A stretch of 64,000 bases of DNA from Allium sativum (GCA_030737875.1 CM060923.1:37192501-37256500), one strand, 5' to 3'. Counted from the first letter of the stretch, positions 35,351 to 48,169 are shown. Program-made: numbers and translations. The notes: generated by a model from the letters alone, not told the origin.

Positions 35351-36864
35351 CTGAGCCAGGTCGAACCCAGCCCCCCTGGCTGGCCTGGTATGTGCTTAGC
35401 CGAATTTCTGAGCCTTTCCTTGTCACTAAGGCTAGGTGTCAGCTCCTAATTGGTCTCTCCTTCAAACGAACGGCTAATATTAATCCAAGCTCCATCGACG
35501 GTCCTAATCAATTCACAAACTCTATAAAAAGGACCTAAGACTCCACCTAATTCATATAAATAAAAATGAGAACGAGACCGTCATGCTGCTGAGGAAAGAC
35601 AAGGAGTAGCCGTCAAAATTGAGAGACGATTAGGAGACAATTCAAAAGCTAAAAGCAACGACAATTAAATCAAAACAACGCCTACAACAAAGGATAGCAT
35701 CTCCAAATTCAGAATTCAGAAACCTGAATTAAAGATTCGTCATACGTTGTAAGTAGAGTGCTATTCCGATGTGAATAAATAATTGTGTTTTGATTTGTGT
35801 AAAATAAGAAATAGAATTGTACTTAATTTGTGGTGATAATAATTCATAATTGTATGTTGCTATGATTCTAATCGATTTGGGATGTTGTGGTATAACGATT
35901 GGATATTTGCAAGTATGTGATTCATGTTGAAAATTAACAACTACATGTTTGTGGTAGTTTATTACAACACCTATTGGATAATTGCAAGTATATGATTCAT
36001 GTTGAAAGTAACGACTATATGCTTGTTTATTTGTGATTCATGCAAGTATATGGTTCACTATTATGCCAACATAATATATAATCACTTTTAGTGTAGTTGG
36101 ATCCATTTGGGTATTATGACTCATATGAACTTATGTTGGAATTGGCATCATGATTCAAGTGTAAAACCATACTTTTGTATTAGAGACAAAAGTAAGCATC
36201 TTTGTGAACTTGTGTTGACTCTATGAACATGACTAAACTATGTTTGGTGTTATGCCTAATTAAAAACATGTTTTAGGCCTATGTTGTTATCAAAATCATA
36301 TGATAATATATGTGACACATAATTAAGTTAGATTTACATTCCACTTGCAAGTTTACATGAATAGATTAAAAACCATGATTCATGTTTAGGTATGTTTATG
36401 CCATGATTCTATGAATAGATTAAAAACCATGATTCATGTTTAGGTATGTTTATGCCATGAATATATGCTATTACAATGCAAGTTCACAAGTGCCTAATTT
36501 ATGTTAATTAGTTCGCTATGTTGCAAGTTCATGCGTTCACACTCCCCTTTTGATGTTACTTAGAATATATAAACACCATGTTCTAAGCGTCCCCTTTTTC
36601 ATGTGGCTAAGTTGGGTTTAAATGTTAAACCCAACATATGTTATATTGTAGCGAACGTATAAAACGGGGGTAATGACGTTTGGGTTAAAATATAAACATA
36701 TGTGTTGGCATGTTTGACGCATGCCAACGACCTTGAAAACAATTAAGAGGTATAAATTAATTTTACCCAATAAAGATGAATTTGAATAATGGGCCGCAAA
36801 TATTTACATATAAAAAGAAAAGAGACAAAATATGTAAATTTAGAAAATACGATGTGTTTAACCC

Positions 36865-37061
36865 GAGGTTGGATTGAGTTGTGATGTAAACCTGCCCGGA
36901 ACTGCCCGGCTGTCCAGTAGTCACAACAATACCAATCCAATGTGGGTGGTTAAACATTGAGCCCAATAAAGACCCGAGGTTAGACTGAGTTGTGGCGTAA
37001 GACTGCCCGGACCCAACCGGAAACAGGCAGCCACAACAATACCTGTCTAATGTGAGAGGTC
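36865..37061 (+). other. Stem-loop pair, 3' LTR of B
   Basis: Copies of B1 and B2. Against the 5' LTR, the B1 copy has CCAATCC for CCTATCC, which does not break the ATCC/GGAT pairing. Confidence 0.7.
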
Positions 37062-38200
37062 GAGGCTTTAATAAGACAATTAAGGCTGAGTCAGGACTGA
37101 TAGGATTTAGTAAATTGAATTAATACTTAATCAAATGGAACATGCTAAACTATACAGACTGATTGGGGGTTAGGTTTACAAAACACTTAACCAACTTAGC
37201 ATGTTGGCTAGAAATAGAAAACCTAGTAGCGGGGGACCCTTTTCAGCAGTAACCCTACAAGGTGTATCAGGATACCCTGAACTAGGCAGGGTGGGGCACG
37301 ATTACTGGGCTGACTGTAAGAGGTAAAATCGACGGCGGTGGTGTAGCAGTGTAGGTTCTAACGGGGTGCGGGCGTGCACACACTCCGGCGCAGAAAAATA
37401 AGGCACTGGGTACAAGTAGTATACCTGTGCATTCTAGAATTGTGTCGGGCCGCCACCATGGGACTTGATACACCCCATGGTGGGACCAGCATAGGTAACT
37501 ACAACAACGGGGGCCGTAAGACACATGTAACTATGCGAGTAGGAGCCGATCATCAGAAATGGATCACTTCACCCTGATTATGAGGTGCCTGTTGGGAACT
37601 AGTTTATATGGGTACAGAGATTAATATGGGGCACGATAGTATATTCGACTCTAGACAACTTAACTTAGTTTATGGTGCTTTCCCATTTCCAGTTTATACT
37701 TATCATGCCCAATTCTTTATTCATAGACTGAATAGTCCTAGACTTACTCAGGCTTTATGTCTGACTCTACTTTTCTTTCATCTTCTTTTCTTTCGTTTCC
37801 CCTCCAAGGTCCACAGGGAGGGAATACTGCAACTTGACCAGTTTTTACATCAAGCTTGAAGAGAAAGAATGTATTGCTTGGATCTTTTTTCGTTTTGGAC
37901 TATGGCTTTGGACAGCAATTATGGGACTTATGCAGTTTACTTATGTTTTTTTTATGCTTCTTTGAATAATGAAATCAAGACAGTTATGAAGATGTAATGC
38001 TTTTGGAAGTATTGTAAGACAATTATGGCATGGTTTGTGTAACACATATTTTAATGAAATAAAAGTTGCTGTTGTTTTCCGTTGTTCAAAAATATGTGTT
38101 CTTATATCTGTCTTGTGTATCTGTGACTTATACTTATAAACCTCCACCAAAATTATGGCATTCCCTTTGAGAGTGACCCTAACGGAAGTGGGGTGTTTCA

Positions 38201-38205
38201 GTAAT
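38201..38205 (+). other. Target-site duplication GTAAT (right)
   Basis: Matches 26590-26594. The host array unit continues directly after it. Confidence 0.92.
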
Positions 38206-39283
38206 TAAAGACACCCCTTTAAGGTAAGCATAACCGGTATATGGCTATGTAATTAAAGACACCTAAGTGTATACATAGTCAGTTGGAAATCTTGCGGGGA
38301 TACAAGACAGGTGGGAGAGCTTGTATCATATTGTGTGGGACTCATTTCAGTCAGTAACCGGGAGAAGGTATCAAATAAACAACTCTGTACTAGGTAGAGA
38401 AGGGGCACACTTTCTGATTGACTGTAAGAGATCCAAACAAGACGGACGGTGTAGGCGACGCAAACCGACCGGGGACATGTGCGTGCATGGGCCGGGCAGA
38501 GGGGGCTAAGACAACCGTCACACCAGTAGATATGGTTGTGCACGTCTTGGGTTGCCACTTTAGGAAGTGATACCTTCTAATGTGGTGCCAGCACAAGATA
38601 TCTACAGAGTAGGGAGCCGATCGATTAGGGTGGGTGTTAGGGTATACTTGGACATATGACCTAAGCCTACCAACTTATAGTGGAAGGGATCATCTCATTT
38701 CAGTTATACTAGTAGTAGTGTAGAGTAATCATTAGTAAGGCACATACACCTTATCTTGCTTACCTTGTCACACCTGCCATTTATGTAGTAATCTCTATCT
38801 TATCCACTTTATATGCCTATCATGTTGCTTTTATTTATCTGCTGGCTAAAAGTAACTAGACTCGCCAGACTTTATGTCTAACACTGTTGTTTCTCCTTCT
38901 TTCTTCCGTTTCTCCCCCCAGGTTCTCAAGGGAGGGAATTCTCAAGCATAGTCAGGATTCTGCTATTGTCTTGCTTGGAGCTTCTAGATGTATTGCTTAA
39001 GCTTCTATCTTTGCTACTATGGCTTATGATTTGGGGATTATGCTTTCTTTATTATTGCACTCAGATATTTAAAGTACAAGACAGAAGTTTTAATGATGTA
39101 CTGAGTTTATGTATTTTCAGACATATGGTGTAACCGTGCTTTATGATTAATAAAAATTTAAAATTCCGCTGCTATCTTATTTATATCGGTCTTGTAATTT
39201 TTCTGTGTCTGATTACCTATAGCGCTCCACGAATCTTAATGCATTCCCTTAGTTAGTGACATTAACGGATGCTGGGTGTCACA
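38206..39283 (+). repeat. 3' LTR of element A, second part
   Basis: Continues the stem-loop array across the insertion, then carries the block with CAGTAACC, GACTGTAAGAG and GGAGCCGATC that is also in elements B and C. It ends GGGTGTCACA at 39283, after the conserved TTAGTGACATTAACGGA region. The right flank is GATTA, and its left partner is lost. Confidence 0.8.
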
Positions 39284-41147
39284 GATTACTTCGATAAGGT
39301 GTTAATCCCGACTAGTTTGATAAACCTTAATTTGTTTAAACTGTGAAAAGATACTATAAAATCTTTTAAAATGATTTCCAAAGAAATGGATTAAACAGTG
39401 TGTTTAAAAGTGATAATCTTTGATAAGATTAATGAGAACCTGTCCAGAATAAAGAAATATGAATAAAAGAGTATTTTGGATTGGAGTGAGGAATATGATG
39501 TGTTGTTATATCACTTGATTATAAGATACACGAGTTTTTAGGAAAGACCGTGTTTATCCCATTCTGAATAATTGATACGACGACTGACAGTCGAAGAGAT
39601 TGAAGACGATGCAAGACCGACGATATTCACATCGAATGGATGGGTTGCTACTGATGCCCACGATTAGAGTAGCTACCTTGAAGGGGCTACAATAGTAGCC
39701 GTCCGGATGTATTTGTTGATTGTTCGGATATGCGAGGGCCTCTCTCCTGTATTGGACATATGGGACGAGGAATAAGGTGCCTCCAGTTTTGTTCAGACCC
39801 AGAACAGTTTTGAAAATGGATGGTGTATCTGACATTGTATTCCTTTATACTGTATTCGTTGATCTCTGCTAAATAAATATATGTTTGGTGGCTGAGAATT
39901 TATTCTCTTGCTTAACACCCTTCTCTAAGACATACGAGCTCAAAGGTTATATATTGGCATAAATCAGTGGTACGGTATGGATTGGTAGTGTGACATACTG
40001 AGTTGCAGTGATCAAGGCTTTTGTTGAAAAGCAGAGCCTTGTGGATGATGATCAAAGCATAGCTTTGTGTAGAATTAATTCGAGAGCCTTACATATCGGT
40101 ATGATGGTGAACTAATGCTTAGATCAGTATACTTTCTATATGAGAATGGATTCGGTCGATCGAGATAGGCTGGGTGTGGTCGCTTCACATCTGGTAGGGA
40201 TAGGGCACACCCCCCGATTCTCAGAAGGATAGAGTAAGCGGCGTTTTCTCATGCACAAGATGTAAGTCGTGGAGATACTCGATATTCTGGATATAGTGCG
40301 GATGTGCATTATGGCATTTTCTCATGCACGGGACGTAAGCCTTTGAGTATCGCCTACGTGATCGATCTTTCGGATCAGGAGTCATCATGATGGAAATCCA
40401 ACTTCTAATATGTCATTTTACGGTTTTAGTTGTATACTATTGGCGGCATAGTGGTATGGGACATTCATGTCGTCTATGATTGATACATTTATATTTGAAG
40501 TTGATTTCTTCACGTATAGTAATAATAAAACCTGAGATTTCACATATCAAGCATATTTCGCTATTATAAGAGAAAACTCTATCCTCGACTGCGTTCATTA
40601 TGTGATGGGACCTGAGTCTTATAATAGCTTCATTTTTCTCTTTAGCATTGCGCTGTTTGTTTTATGCACTGGTATTCTTGGGGGTAAACCCATTCCGCGT
40701 TAGCGCCGTGGTCCCTTGAATTACCTAACTTTAAAATAAAGTAATAACTGTTTTAGTTCTCACACCAGTCCCATGATTGACTTGAAGTTTATCATTTTAA
40801 CCTAAACTCTGGGTCCCCATATTTTCCAAATGGGCAGCTAGTAGTTTTGATTTTCACAGATATTTCTTATCCCAGGATCCTGGATTACAACTGGAGTATA
40901 TTTAGAAAGCTTTGTATCTGTGTCTTTCATTCTGTTGTGTTAGTCATTGTATTTATACATTTTATTTCCGCTGCTATGTATTTTAAATCTCTGATATTTT
41001 TCCATGTAATATTTATTCATACTCTGATACATTCTTGTACTTTGATGTAAATTGTTGTAATAGCAATTAAATGTTCTATTGCTTGTGTTCTGATTTGTCA
41101 TGTTCTCAATTCAATCCGGGCTTTCCCGTAAGGGCAAGTTTGGGTCG
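39284..41147 (+). repeat. LTR fragment of the second family, copy 1
   Basis: Similar to 45800-47377 of the solo LTR: GACTGACAGTCGAAGA, CGATGCAAGACCGA, AGTAGCTACCTTGAAGGGGCT, GTAGCCGTCCGG and TTCAGACCCAGAAC. It ends TTTGGGTCGTCTCA at 41147 after GTAAATTGTTGTAATAGCAAT. Only the 3' part of an LTR is present. Element A lies directly to its left. Confidence 0.7.
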
Positions 41148-41846
41148 TCTCATAGATATAGGCGGATGTGCGTTACAGTGTTTTCCAATACCTTGGACGT
41201 AAGCCGTGTTGAGTATTGCACTACACGATAGATCTTTCGAATCAACAGCCATATTAATTGAAATCCAAACTTCCAATACGACATTTTTTGGTTTTAGTTG
41301 TAAACCTATGTATGGCGACATAATATATGGTACCTATGCCATCTATGATTGATACATTTATATTTGAAGTTAATTTCTTTGCTTATAGTATAATAAAAGA
41401 TAAATTTCACGTATCTAGCATATTTGGCTATTATAAGGTAAAACTCTATCCTCCGGCTTGTGTTGCATTGTGTGATGGGACCTAAGTCTTATAATACCTT
41501 CATTTTTATTTTATTTAGCATTGCGAGTTGTTTATGGTATTCATGTGGAGTAAATCTGTTCCGTGTCATACATCGTGATCCCGTGATCCACCTAACTTTA
41601 AAATAAAGTTAATAACTGTTTTTAGTTCTCACATCAGTCCCATGACTTACTCGTAGTTTATTGTTTCCACCTAAACTCTGGGTGCCCATATTTTCCATAT
41701 GGGCAGCTAGTAGTTTTGGTTTTCGTAGATATTTATTTTCGGAGGATCCTGGATTATGGCTGGGGATATATTCAGAATGCTTTGTATCTGTGTATTTCTT
41801 TCAGTTGTGGTAGTTGATGTATTTCCGCTATGCATGGTATTTATAC
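41148..41846 (+). repeat. Partial duplicate of the LTR 3' part, interrupted by CACTA
   Basis: Repeats the sequence of about 40290-40960 (GGCGGATGTGCGTTA, GGACGTAAGCC, CGATAGATCTTTCG, GGATCCTGGATTA). It stops at the CACTA insertion after TTATAC and resumes at 50845. Confidence 0.7.
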
Positions 41847-41869
41847 CACTACAAGAAAAATACCCTATT

Positions 41870-42195
41870 GCGACTAGCTATTTGCAACAGGCCTCAAATG
41901 TCAGTTGCAGTAAATGATATTTAGCAACAGTCCACTCGTAGCTGTTGCAATAGATAAGATTTAACAACAGGCTTTTCCTTCCTGTTGCGAAAAGCATATT
42001 TTTCGCAATAGCGCTTTCATGGCTGTTGCGAAAACATACTTTTAGCAACTGCTCTTTCATTCCTGTTGCAATAAACATATTATTTGCAACTACACGTTCA
42101 AACCAGTTGCAAAAATTATATATTTAGCAACTGTTTTCACCAGTTGTGATAACCGTAATTTTTTTGCAACAGGTAAAGCCACTTGCGAAAAACGT
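41870..42195. repeat. Left subterminal repeats of the CACTA element
   Basis: Roughly a dozen units of TTGCAACAG or CTGTTGCAA type, often as inverted pairs such as GCAACAGTCC and AGCTGTTGCAATA. Confidence 0.85.
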
Positions 42196-42219
42196 ACTTT
42201 TAAAAATTATTTTTCCCCA

Positions 42220-42535
42220 AGCATAATAGTTAATATATATATATATATATACGTATACACACACGAATATATATATATACACATATATACACACACACAC
42301 ATATATATATATATAAATATAAAGGATTACTACCATGTAATTAGATTAAGCTGATTACATGTTTATCTAATCTGATAATAATTATTTAATATTATTTATA
42401 TCATATATCATATATCACCATGCTATGTATGATGTGTGTATGATATATATATGTATATTAAAATTTGTTTCATTTTTCATAATTAATATATATATATATA
42501 CACACACGTATATATATACACACACGTAGACATAA
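42220..42535. repeat. Mixed (AT)n/(AC)n microsatellites
   Basis: Alternating purine-pyrimidine tracts at 42232-42315 and 42428-42530, inside the CACTA element and directly left of the nested LTR. Confidence 0.9.
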
Positions 42536-44569
42536 GCTATCTAATCAGATTTTATACTTAATTGATAATTGTAACAACCCAGAAAATCTGAACCAGTTAA
42601 TTTTTTTTAAATTGGCTAATTTTGTGAATTTTTAAATATTTAAAATAAATATTTTAAATATAACGATGAAAAGTATGTTTGAATCGATGTTTGAAAATAA
42701 ATATAATCATTTTGAATTATAAACAAGGCCTGAAATGGCGCGGCAGTTTCAAAAATTGAATTCAAACTTTGAATGACTGTACCGGGTGCACAATAAAACA
42801 GATTTTAGTGAAACCAAAAATATTTAAATCTGTTAGTGAATATCTTTCTAACGAATTTGAAAAATCGAAGTTTCATAGCGGGAGTCAAAAGTTATGACCA
42901 AATGAATTTTCAGAAAGGTCACTATAGAATTTATATAGCCCGTGAAAATAGACATTTTGCAAACGACCTCGGAATTTGACGAAACCACTTTTGTTGGATC
43001 CGGAATGTCAAATTATTGCTAGATTTCAGATTTCATAATTTTTGAAGCTAGTATGTGAGCGTGGCAAAGGAAAATGTGTTTTGGTCAATTATAGTTAAAT
43101 TGGATCGACCAGAAAATGGCCATTTTTCAAACGATCTCAGAATTCAACGAAACTAGTTTTGTTGGGACCGTATCATCAAAACGTAGCTAGATTTATTTTT
43201 CGGGAATTTTTAGAATCAGTATGTGGCCCCGGCAAATTGAAATGTGCGTTCAAATCAAATATTGAATGTTTTATATTTTAATTTGAAGAAAAACTGACTG
43301 AAACAGTCGAATAAGCCTACGAAACATATCCTATTGTGTTCGGAATGAGGGTATTTAGCTAGGGACGATAGTCGTTGGGTTTGGATTGGAGTTCGTATGT
43401 GACAAGGGGTATTTTAGAAATTTAAAAATATATAAATAAATAAAAAATCCTACTAGCCACCTCACTCCCTCTCTCCCCGACATTCTCTCTCCCCCATCAG
43501 CTACGCATGACGGAAAAGGCTCGAGGCCTTCTCTCTTCAAATTCTCCCAATCCACTTCACGAAATCCATTACCGCAGTTATGGATTTTGTAGTACTCTTT
43601 GAGATCTACACATCCATATAGAATTTGTGATTTATTATCTCGTATTTTGTGAGAATCGCGCCTCCAAAGTCCCGGAGTTCATCTCGCTGCCGCCGTTGAT
43701 AGGGACTGCCGATCTGAACAAGCACGTTGGCGCCGGGAAGCTACTTCGAACCTCTACGACGCGGTAAAGCCCGATCGGCCTGAAGTGCTTTGGATTGAGC
43801 GCAAAACCAAGACCTAGTTTTGAATAGATTTTGAAGGTATACGGCCTTTATTTTTATTTTGTAGTTAATAGCACTTTAAAGCGCTACGGTTTATGATTTC
43901 ACTATAAAAATCATATCTTTTTGCTATGTTGACGAAATCCAGTGAAACAAGAGACAGTGGACTCGTGTGGGCGTCTTCTGCATTTTAGAAGAGACCGCAT
44001 ATTTTTCTGAGCCTTCTGCTATTTTTGATGGAGTGGAACCCAATGTGATATTTCTAATTTATAAACAGTATGGAAAACAACGATGTATAAATTATATAGT
44101 CGATATATGAGTTTTATAAGCGTTGTACACCACATGTATAAGCGTTGTATAAGTTGCATGTTCGATGTATAAGTTATATATGCGTTGTAAAAGTGATATA
44201 TGCATTGAAATAAACTGAAATGATAGTGAAATGAAATTGAAATATATTTATATACAAATATATATATATATACACACTCCCCTCGTCCACAGACCATGAA
44301 CGATATATATTGGTTGTGATATTGCCTGGATTATTGGTTGATGTGAAATTTGGTGAATATCATGAATGGTTGATTGAAATGATTGATTGTGATTGAAATC
44401 CCAATAGGATTAGTATATGGGAAAATTCGCCTGTGTGCGAACTAGATATTGAAAATCCCCATTGTCAAAAAACCGCGAGGTTTTAAGGTAGAGCGAGGAG
44501 CCGTACTAGGGACGATGCCGGTTTTAACTGCCCTGCCATTATGCTGGCGAAATTTTCAATAATATTCAT

Positions 44570-45110
44570 GTGTTAGAATTATTTTCATGTGTTAAAACTA
44601 TATTCGTTTGTTGAATAGAAATTCATGTGTTTAATAGAAATTCATGTGTTGAATGAATTCATTTGTTTAGTAAATTATTTGAAAGATAAAAATCACATTT
44701 TTATTATATATATAGCCTATATAAAATATTAGTATTTTAAATAAATTATTTTAACACCAAAAATAACATTTTTTCCTTATGTATAGACTATATAAAATAA
44801 TCGTGTTTTGAAATAAATTGTTTTACAATAAAAATCACATTTTTATTATATATATATCAACTATAGAGAATATTCATGTGTTGAATAAAGGACTAGAACG
44901 ATAAAATCATATTTTTATCGTATGTGTGAAGTCGAAAACGTTCATGTGTTGAATATATAGATTGAACAATAAAATCTACATTTTTATTGTGAATATGAAG
45001 TGTTAAAAATATTCATGTGTTGAATAAATATTTTTGATGATAAAAATATCGTTTTTATCAAATATATAAAGTGGATATGGTTTTGAAATCGAAGAAAGAA
45101 TTATATTTAT
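44570..45110 (+). repeat. Repeated TTCATGTGTTGAA motifs alternating with AT mini-hairpins
   Basis: Eight or more copies of TTCATGTGTTGAATA-like sequence, interleaved with short hairpins. Three have compensated ends: CGATAAAAT/ATTTTTATCG near 44900, CAATAAAAT/ATTTTTATTG near 44965, TGATAAAAA/TTTTTATCA near 45030. Confidence 0.75.
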
Positions 45111-45187
45111 ATATATCTATATAAATATAATTAAAATATAGTGAATAACGAAGCTGCAATTCGTGTTTTGAAACCGTGATTTCAAAC

Positions 45188-45545
45188 GATTAGTGTGGGA
45201 GATCCGACCATCGGATTCTCCCGAAATCACAACCGTTGGTTCGCCTTGGAAATATCTTTCCAACGGCACCAAATTTGTAAAGATCCAACGGTTGGATTGT
45301 CTGGAATGTTTAATTCAAATCTAAAGAAAAACAGCGCCAGAATCGATTATATATATATATATATAATTAAATTAAATCGAATAACGACGCTGCAGTTCGT
45401 ATTTTGAAATCGTAACTTCAAACGATTAGTGCGGGAGATCCGACCGTCGGATTTTCCCGAAACTGAAACCGTTGGATTCGTTTTGAAAAGATCATTCTAA
45501 TGATCTAAAATTTGTGAAGATCCAACGGTTAGATTTTCAGATATG
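45188..45545 (+). repeat. Duplicated module with GATCCGAC palindrome and CCAACGGTT
   Basis: Two copies about 236 bases apart: AACGATTAGTG, GGGAGATCCGAC paired with GTCGGATTCTCCC (variant centre), AACCGTTGG, then GATCCAACGGTT. The palindromes are at 45197-45222 and 45433-45458. Homologous to 1200-1266 in the left element on the opposite strand. Confidence 0.75.
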
Positions 45546-47377
45546 TGTAAATCAAATTTGGAGAAAAACAGCGCCACGGCCGCGTTATGGCCTGAAGCGT
45601 CGTTTGAATGAATTGGCTATTTTTAAATAAATAAAAATAGCGATAAATAGTGATAAAATATTATAAACGATATGGAATGGAAATAAACTGAATTTGCTCG
45701 GTTTATGTGATATTTGATGGTTGAATGTGTTTGGCGTGAAAATTTCATTAAAGAAACAGAATTAGTGATATTGAATAATTTAACTATTGAAATTCTAAAT
45801 ATACGTGAATTATTTTAAAAGGCCGAGTTAATTCTCATTTCAAATAATTGATCGACGATTGAAAGTCGAAGATATGAAGACGGTGCAAGACCGATAATCT
45901 TCATGTCGAATGGAGGGGTGCTACTGATGCTCATGATGGGAGTAGCTACCTTGAAGGGGCTGAAGTAGTAGCCGTCCGGACGTACATGTTGATTGTACGG
46001 ATATGCGAGGAATAAAGATCCTCCGGTTTCGTTCAGACCCAGAACGAACTTGTAAATGGACTGTGTGTCTGACATTGGATTTCATTCTGTGTGATTGATA
46101 GACGTCAGTTGCATGGCGTGAATTGCCTGTGTGGCATGCTGAGATGCAGTGATCAAAGCTTTTATTGAAAAGCAGAGCTTTGTGGTTGATGATCAAAGCA
46201 CCGCCTGTGTGGCATAGCTTTGTGTATAAAGTGAATTCGCGAGCCTCACACCCCGGTATGGACCAGAAACTGGAGAGGACATCAGGGAGGACATGCGTTT
46301 TCTTCTAGCTAGGAGTGGTGCTTTGGGTTTTGCACGCCCGGGTATTTTACTTATGTGGATGATGGAAAGCGAGGCCTCAGTTAGTTCGTTCTCTTTGGAG
46401 CCGATGATTTGGTCGGATATGACCAGTGATGCCCCATAGGGCGGGAAAACGCAGTGTTCAGGCATTATAATCCACATCAATGGACCGGCCCTGACGATCC
46501 AAGGTGCAGTTGCGGCTGTTCCTGAGACACGGGCTAGAGCGTCTCGAATCAGTAAGGACTATCTTTTTCCTTGGTTCATGACGAAAATCCAATTTCCAAA
46601 TACGACACCGTGTGGTTTTGATTGTATACCTATATATAAGGACATAGTGGTATGGGGCATTAATGCCGTCTATGATTGATACTTATGATTGAAATTGTTT
46701 TTGAAACGTATAAACACTAGTAATAATATCAAATGCATTTGTTTTATTCGTATCAAACATATTTTGTCCATTATAAGGTAAAACTCTATCCTCCGGTTTG
46801 TGTTGCATTGTGTGATGGGAACTGAGTCTTATAATGGCTTCATTTTTATAAAAAGCATTGCGATGTTTAAAAGATTTATTTGTTTTAAAGCACTGGCAAT
46901 CCAATGGAGTAAACATGTTCCGCGAAAGTGGCGTGGTCCTGTGATTAGCCATATTGTAAAGTGTGTTAAGTAGATTTCTCATACAGTCCCATGACTGACT
47001 CGTAGTTTATTTCACTTGCAAACTCGGGTGCCCCTATTTCTACACGGGCAGCCTTGTATTCAGGTTTTAGCAGGCTCTTTCTGGATAGCTGGAGCTGAAA
47101 ATGGATTCTATCATTTATCTCTTTTTATGCTGTTCAGCTCCTGTTGTGCATATTATGTTTTCTTTTCCGCTATAGACATTTTATGTATAGCTGAACTGTA
47201 TTTTGTACTAAGTATGATCCTATATACTGTGTAACTCTGATGATTATTTTTATCCAGTGTATTCTATTGTACATTATCTGGTGTATTTATTTATTTCTGT
47301 TCTGCTGTTATCTGTTTATGTGTTATATTCCAAAGATTACCTTTGCCGCCGTCTTATCGGGGTTTGGGGTCATCACA

Positions 47378-47880
47378 ATCGTGGGATAATAATATTAAGT
47401 AATTATAAAGTAATATTTTCTATGTACTAATTAACTATAAGTAATGGTTAATTAATAATGACCATTAAAAAATTAAGAACTAATATTAAGACAAATATTT
47501 AATAATTTATAATTAATAAGTAATATTAATAATTAAGAAGCAACAACTACTATTTAATATTTTATAATTATATTTAATATTTGCTATTTAATTGTAGTAG
47601 TTGATAATTATATAGCAAACTTAATATTTAAAATTATAATTAAGAACTACTAAATAATAAAAGTATTTTTATACTTTTACAAATTTATAATTGCGTTCTC
47701 AACTAATAGCGAATTTTATAATTTTATATGACAAAATATTATAGGTTATCTATTAGCACCAAACCCCGTCCTTTAACCTATTTTTATAATTTTGTAATTT
47801 TACAATAAAGGATTTTTAACAGCTTGTATTTTTTAACAGTTGCAATAAAGAGTTTTTAACATCTATTGTAAGGTCCGTTA
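47378..47880. other. AT-rich CACTA interior
   Basis: AATTAATA-type simple sequence without genes, between the nested LTR and the gene fragment. Confidence 0.5.
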
Positions 47881-48169
47881 AAATAAGAGCAGAAAAGTTT
47901 CAACCTTCCCGCTTTCATTTTTCGTCCACCCGCCCTTTCTACTAACTAAATTTTCAAAGTTCCGCCTAAAAGTCACCTACAACAAACAAACACCTCACTT
48001 TCCCAAATCAACAAACCTTAGATCTAACCACATATTCTATAATTCAAACAGAACTCAATCTTCATTCTCGCTCTCCTCCAGGGTTCAAGATATGAAATCC
48101 ATATTCCGCAAAGATCCCCACTCTCTAACTCCACAATCTTCTTAGAAGCAGAGGACGCCTCGATCAGCC

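Larger units (their letters stand above)
26595..38200 (+). mobile_element. Complete Ty3/Gypsy Tekay-type element B with target duplications
   Basis: An 11.6-kb LTR retrotransposon on the + strand: 5' LTR 26595-29846, initiator-Met primer site 29849-29860, gag-pol region 30031-34411, polypurine tract 34961-34977, 3' LTR 34978-38200. A 5-bp target duplication GTAAT flanks it (26590-26594 and 38201-38205). It inserted into the stem-loop array of the element A LTR. Domain order protease, RT, RNase H, integrase with a chromodomain-like tail, together with 3.2-kb LTRs and the initiator-Met primer site, points to the chromovirus Tekay/Del group. The coding region is disabled by one frameshift and two in-frame stops. 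The LTRs are highly similar, so insertion is fairly recent. Confidence 0.93.
34978..38200 (+). repeat. 3' LTR of element B
   Basis: 3223 bp, nearly identical to 26595-29846. It has one palindrome unit fewer (35265-35350) and scattered single substitutions. Stem-loop copies lie at 36865-36951 and 36976-37061, and the TATA box at 35523-35530. Confidence 0.93.
42570..47377 (+). repeat. Solo LTR related to the left LARD-like element, nested in CACTA
   Basis: Starts TGTAACAACCC and ends GGGGTCATCACA. The first ~900 bases align with the minus-strand start of the left element's LTR: both read AAAATCTG.RCCAGTT, GGAATTYGACGAAAC and CCTATTGTGTTCGGAATGRGGGTA. There is no second LTR or internal region, so it appears to be a solo LTR. 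A clean 5-bp duplication is not visible: left ATAAT, right ATCGT. GATAAT occurs at 42564-42569 and again at 47385-47390, which would need an 8-base shift of the right edge. Frames inside it (for example 46193-46480 minus) are not supported. Confidence 0.75.

Noticed and set aside
46193..46480. 95-codon minus-strand frame in the solo LTR
   Set aside because: Homologous LTR stretch at 58480-58740 does not keep the frame clearly, and there is no domain.
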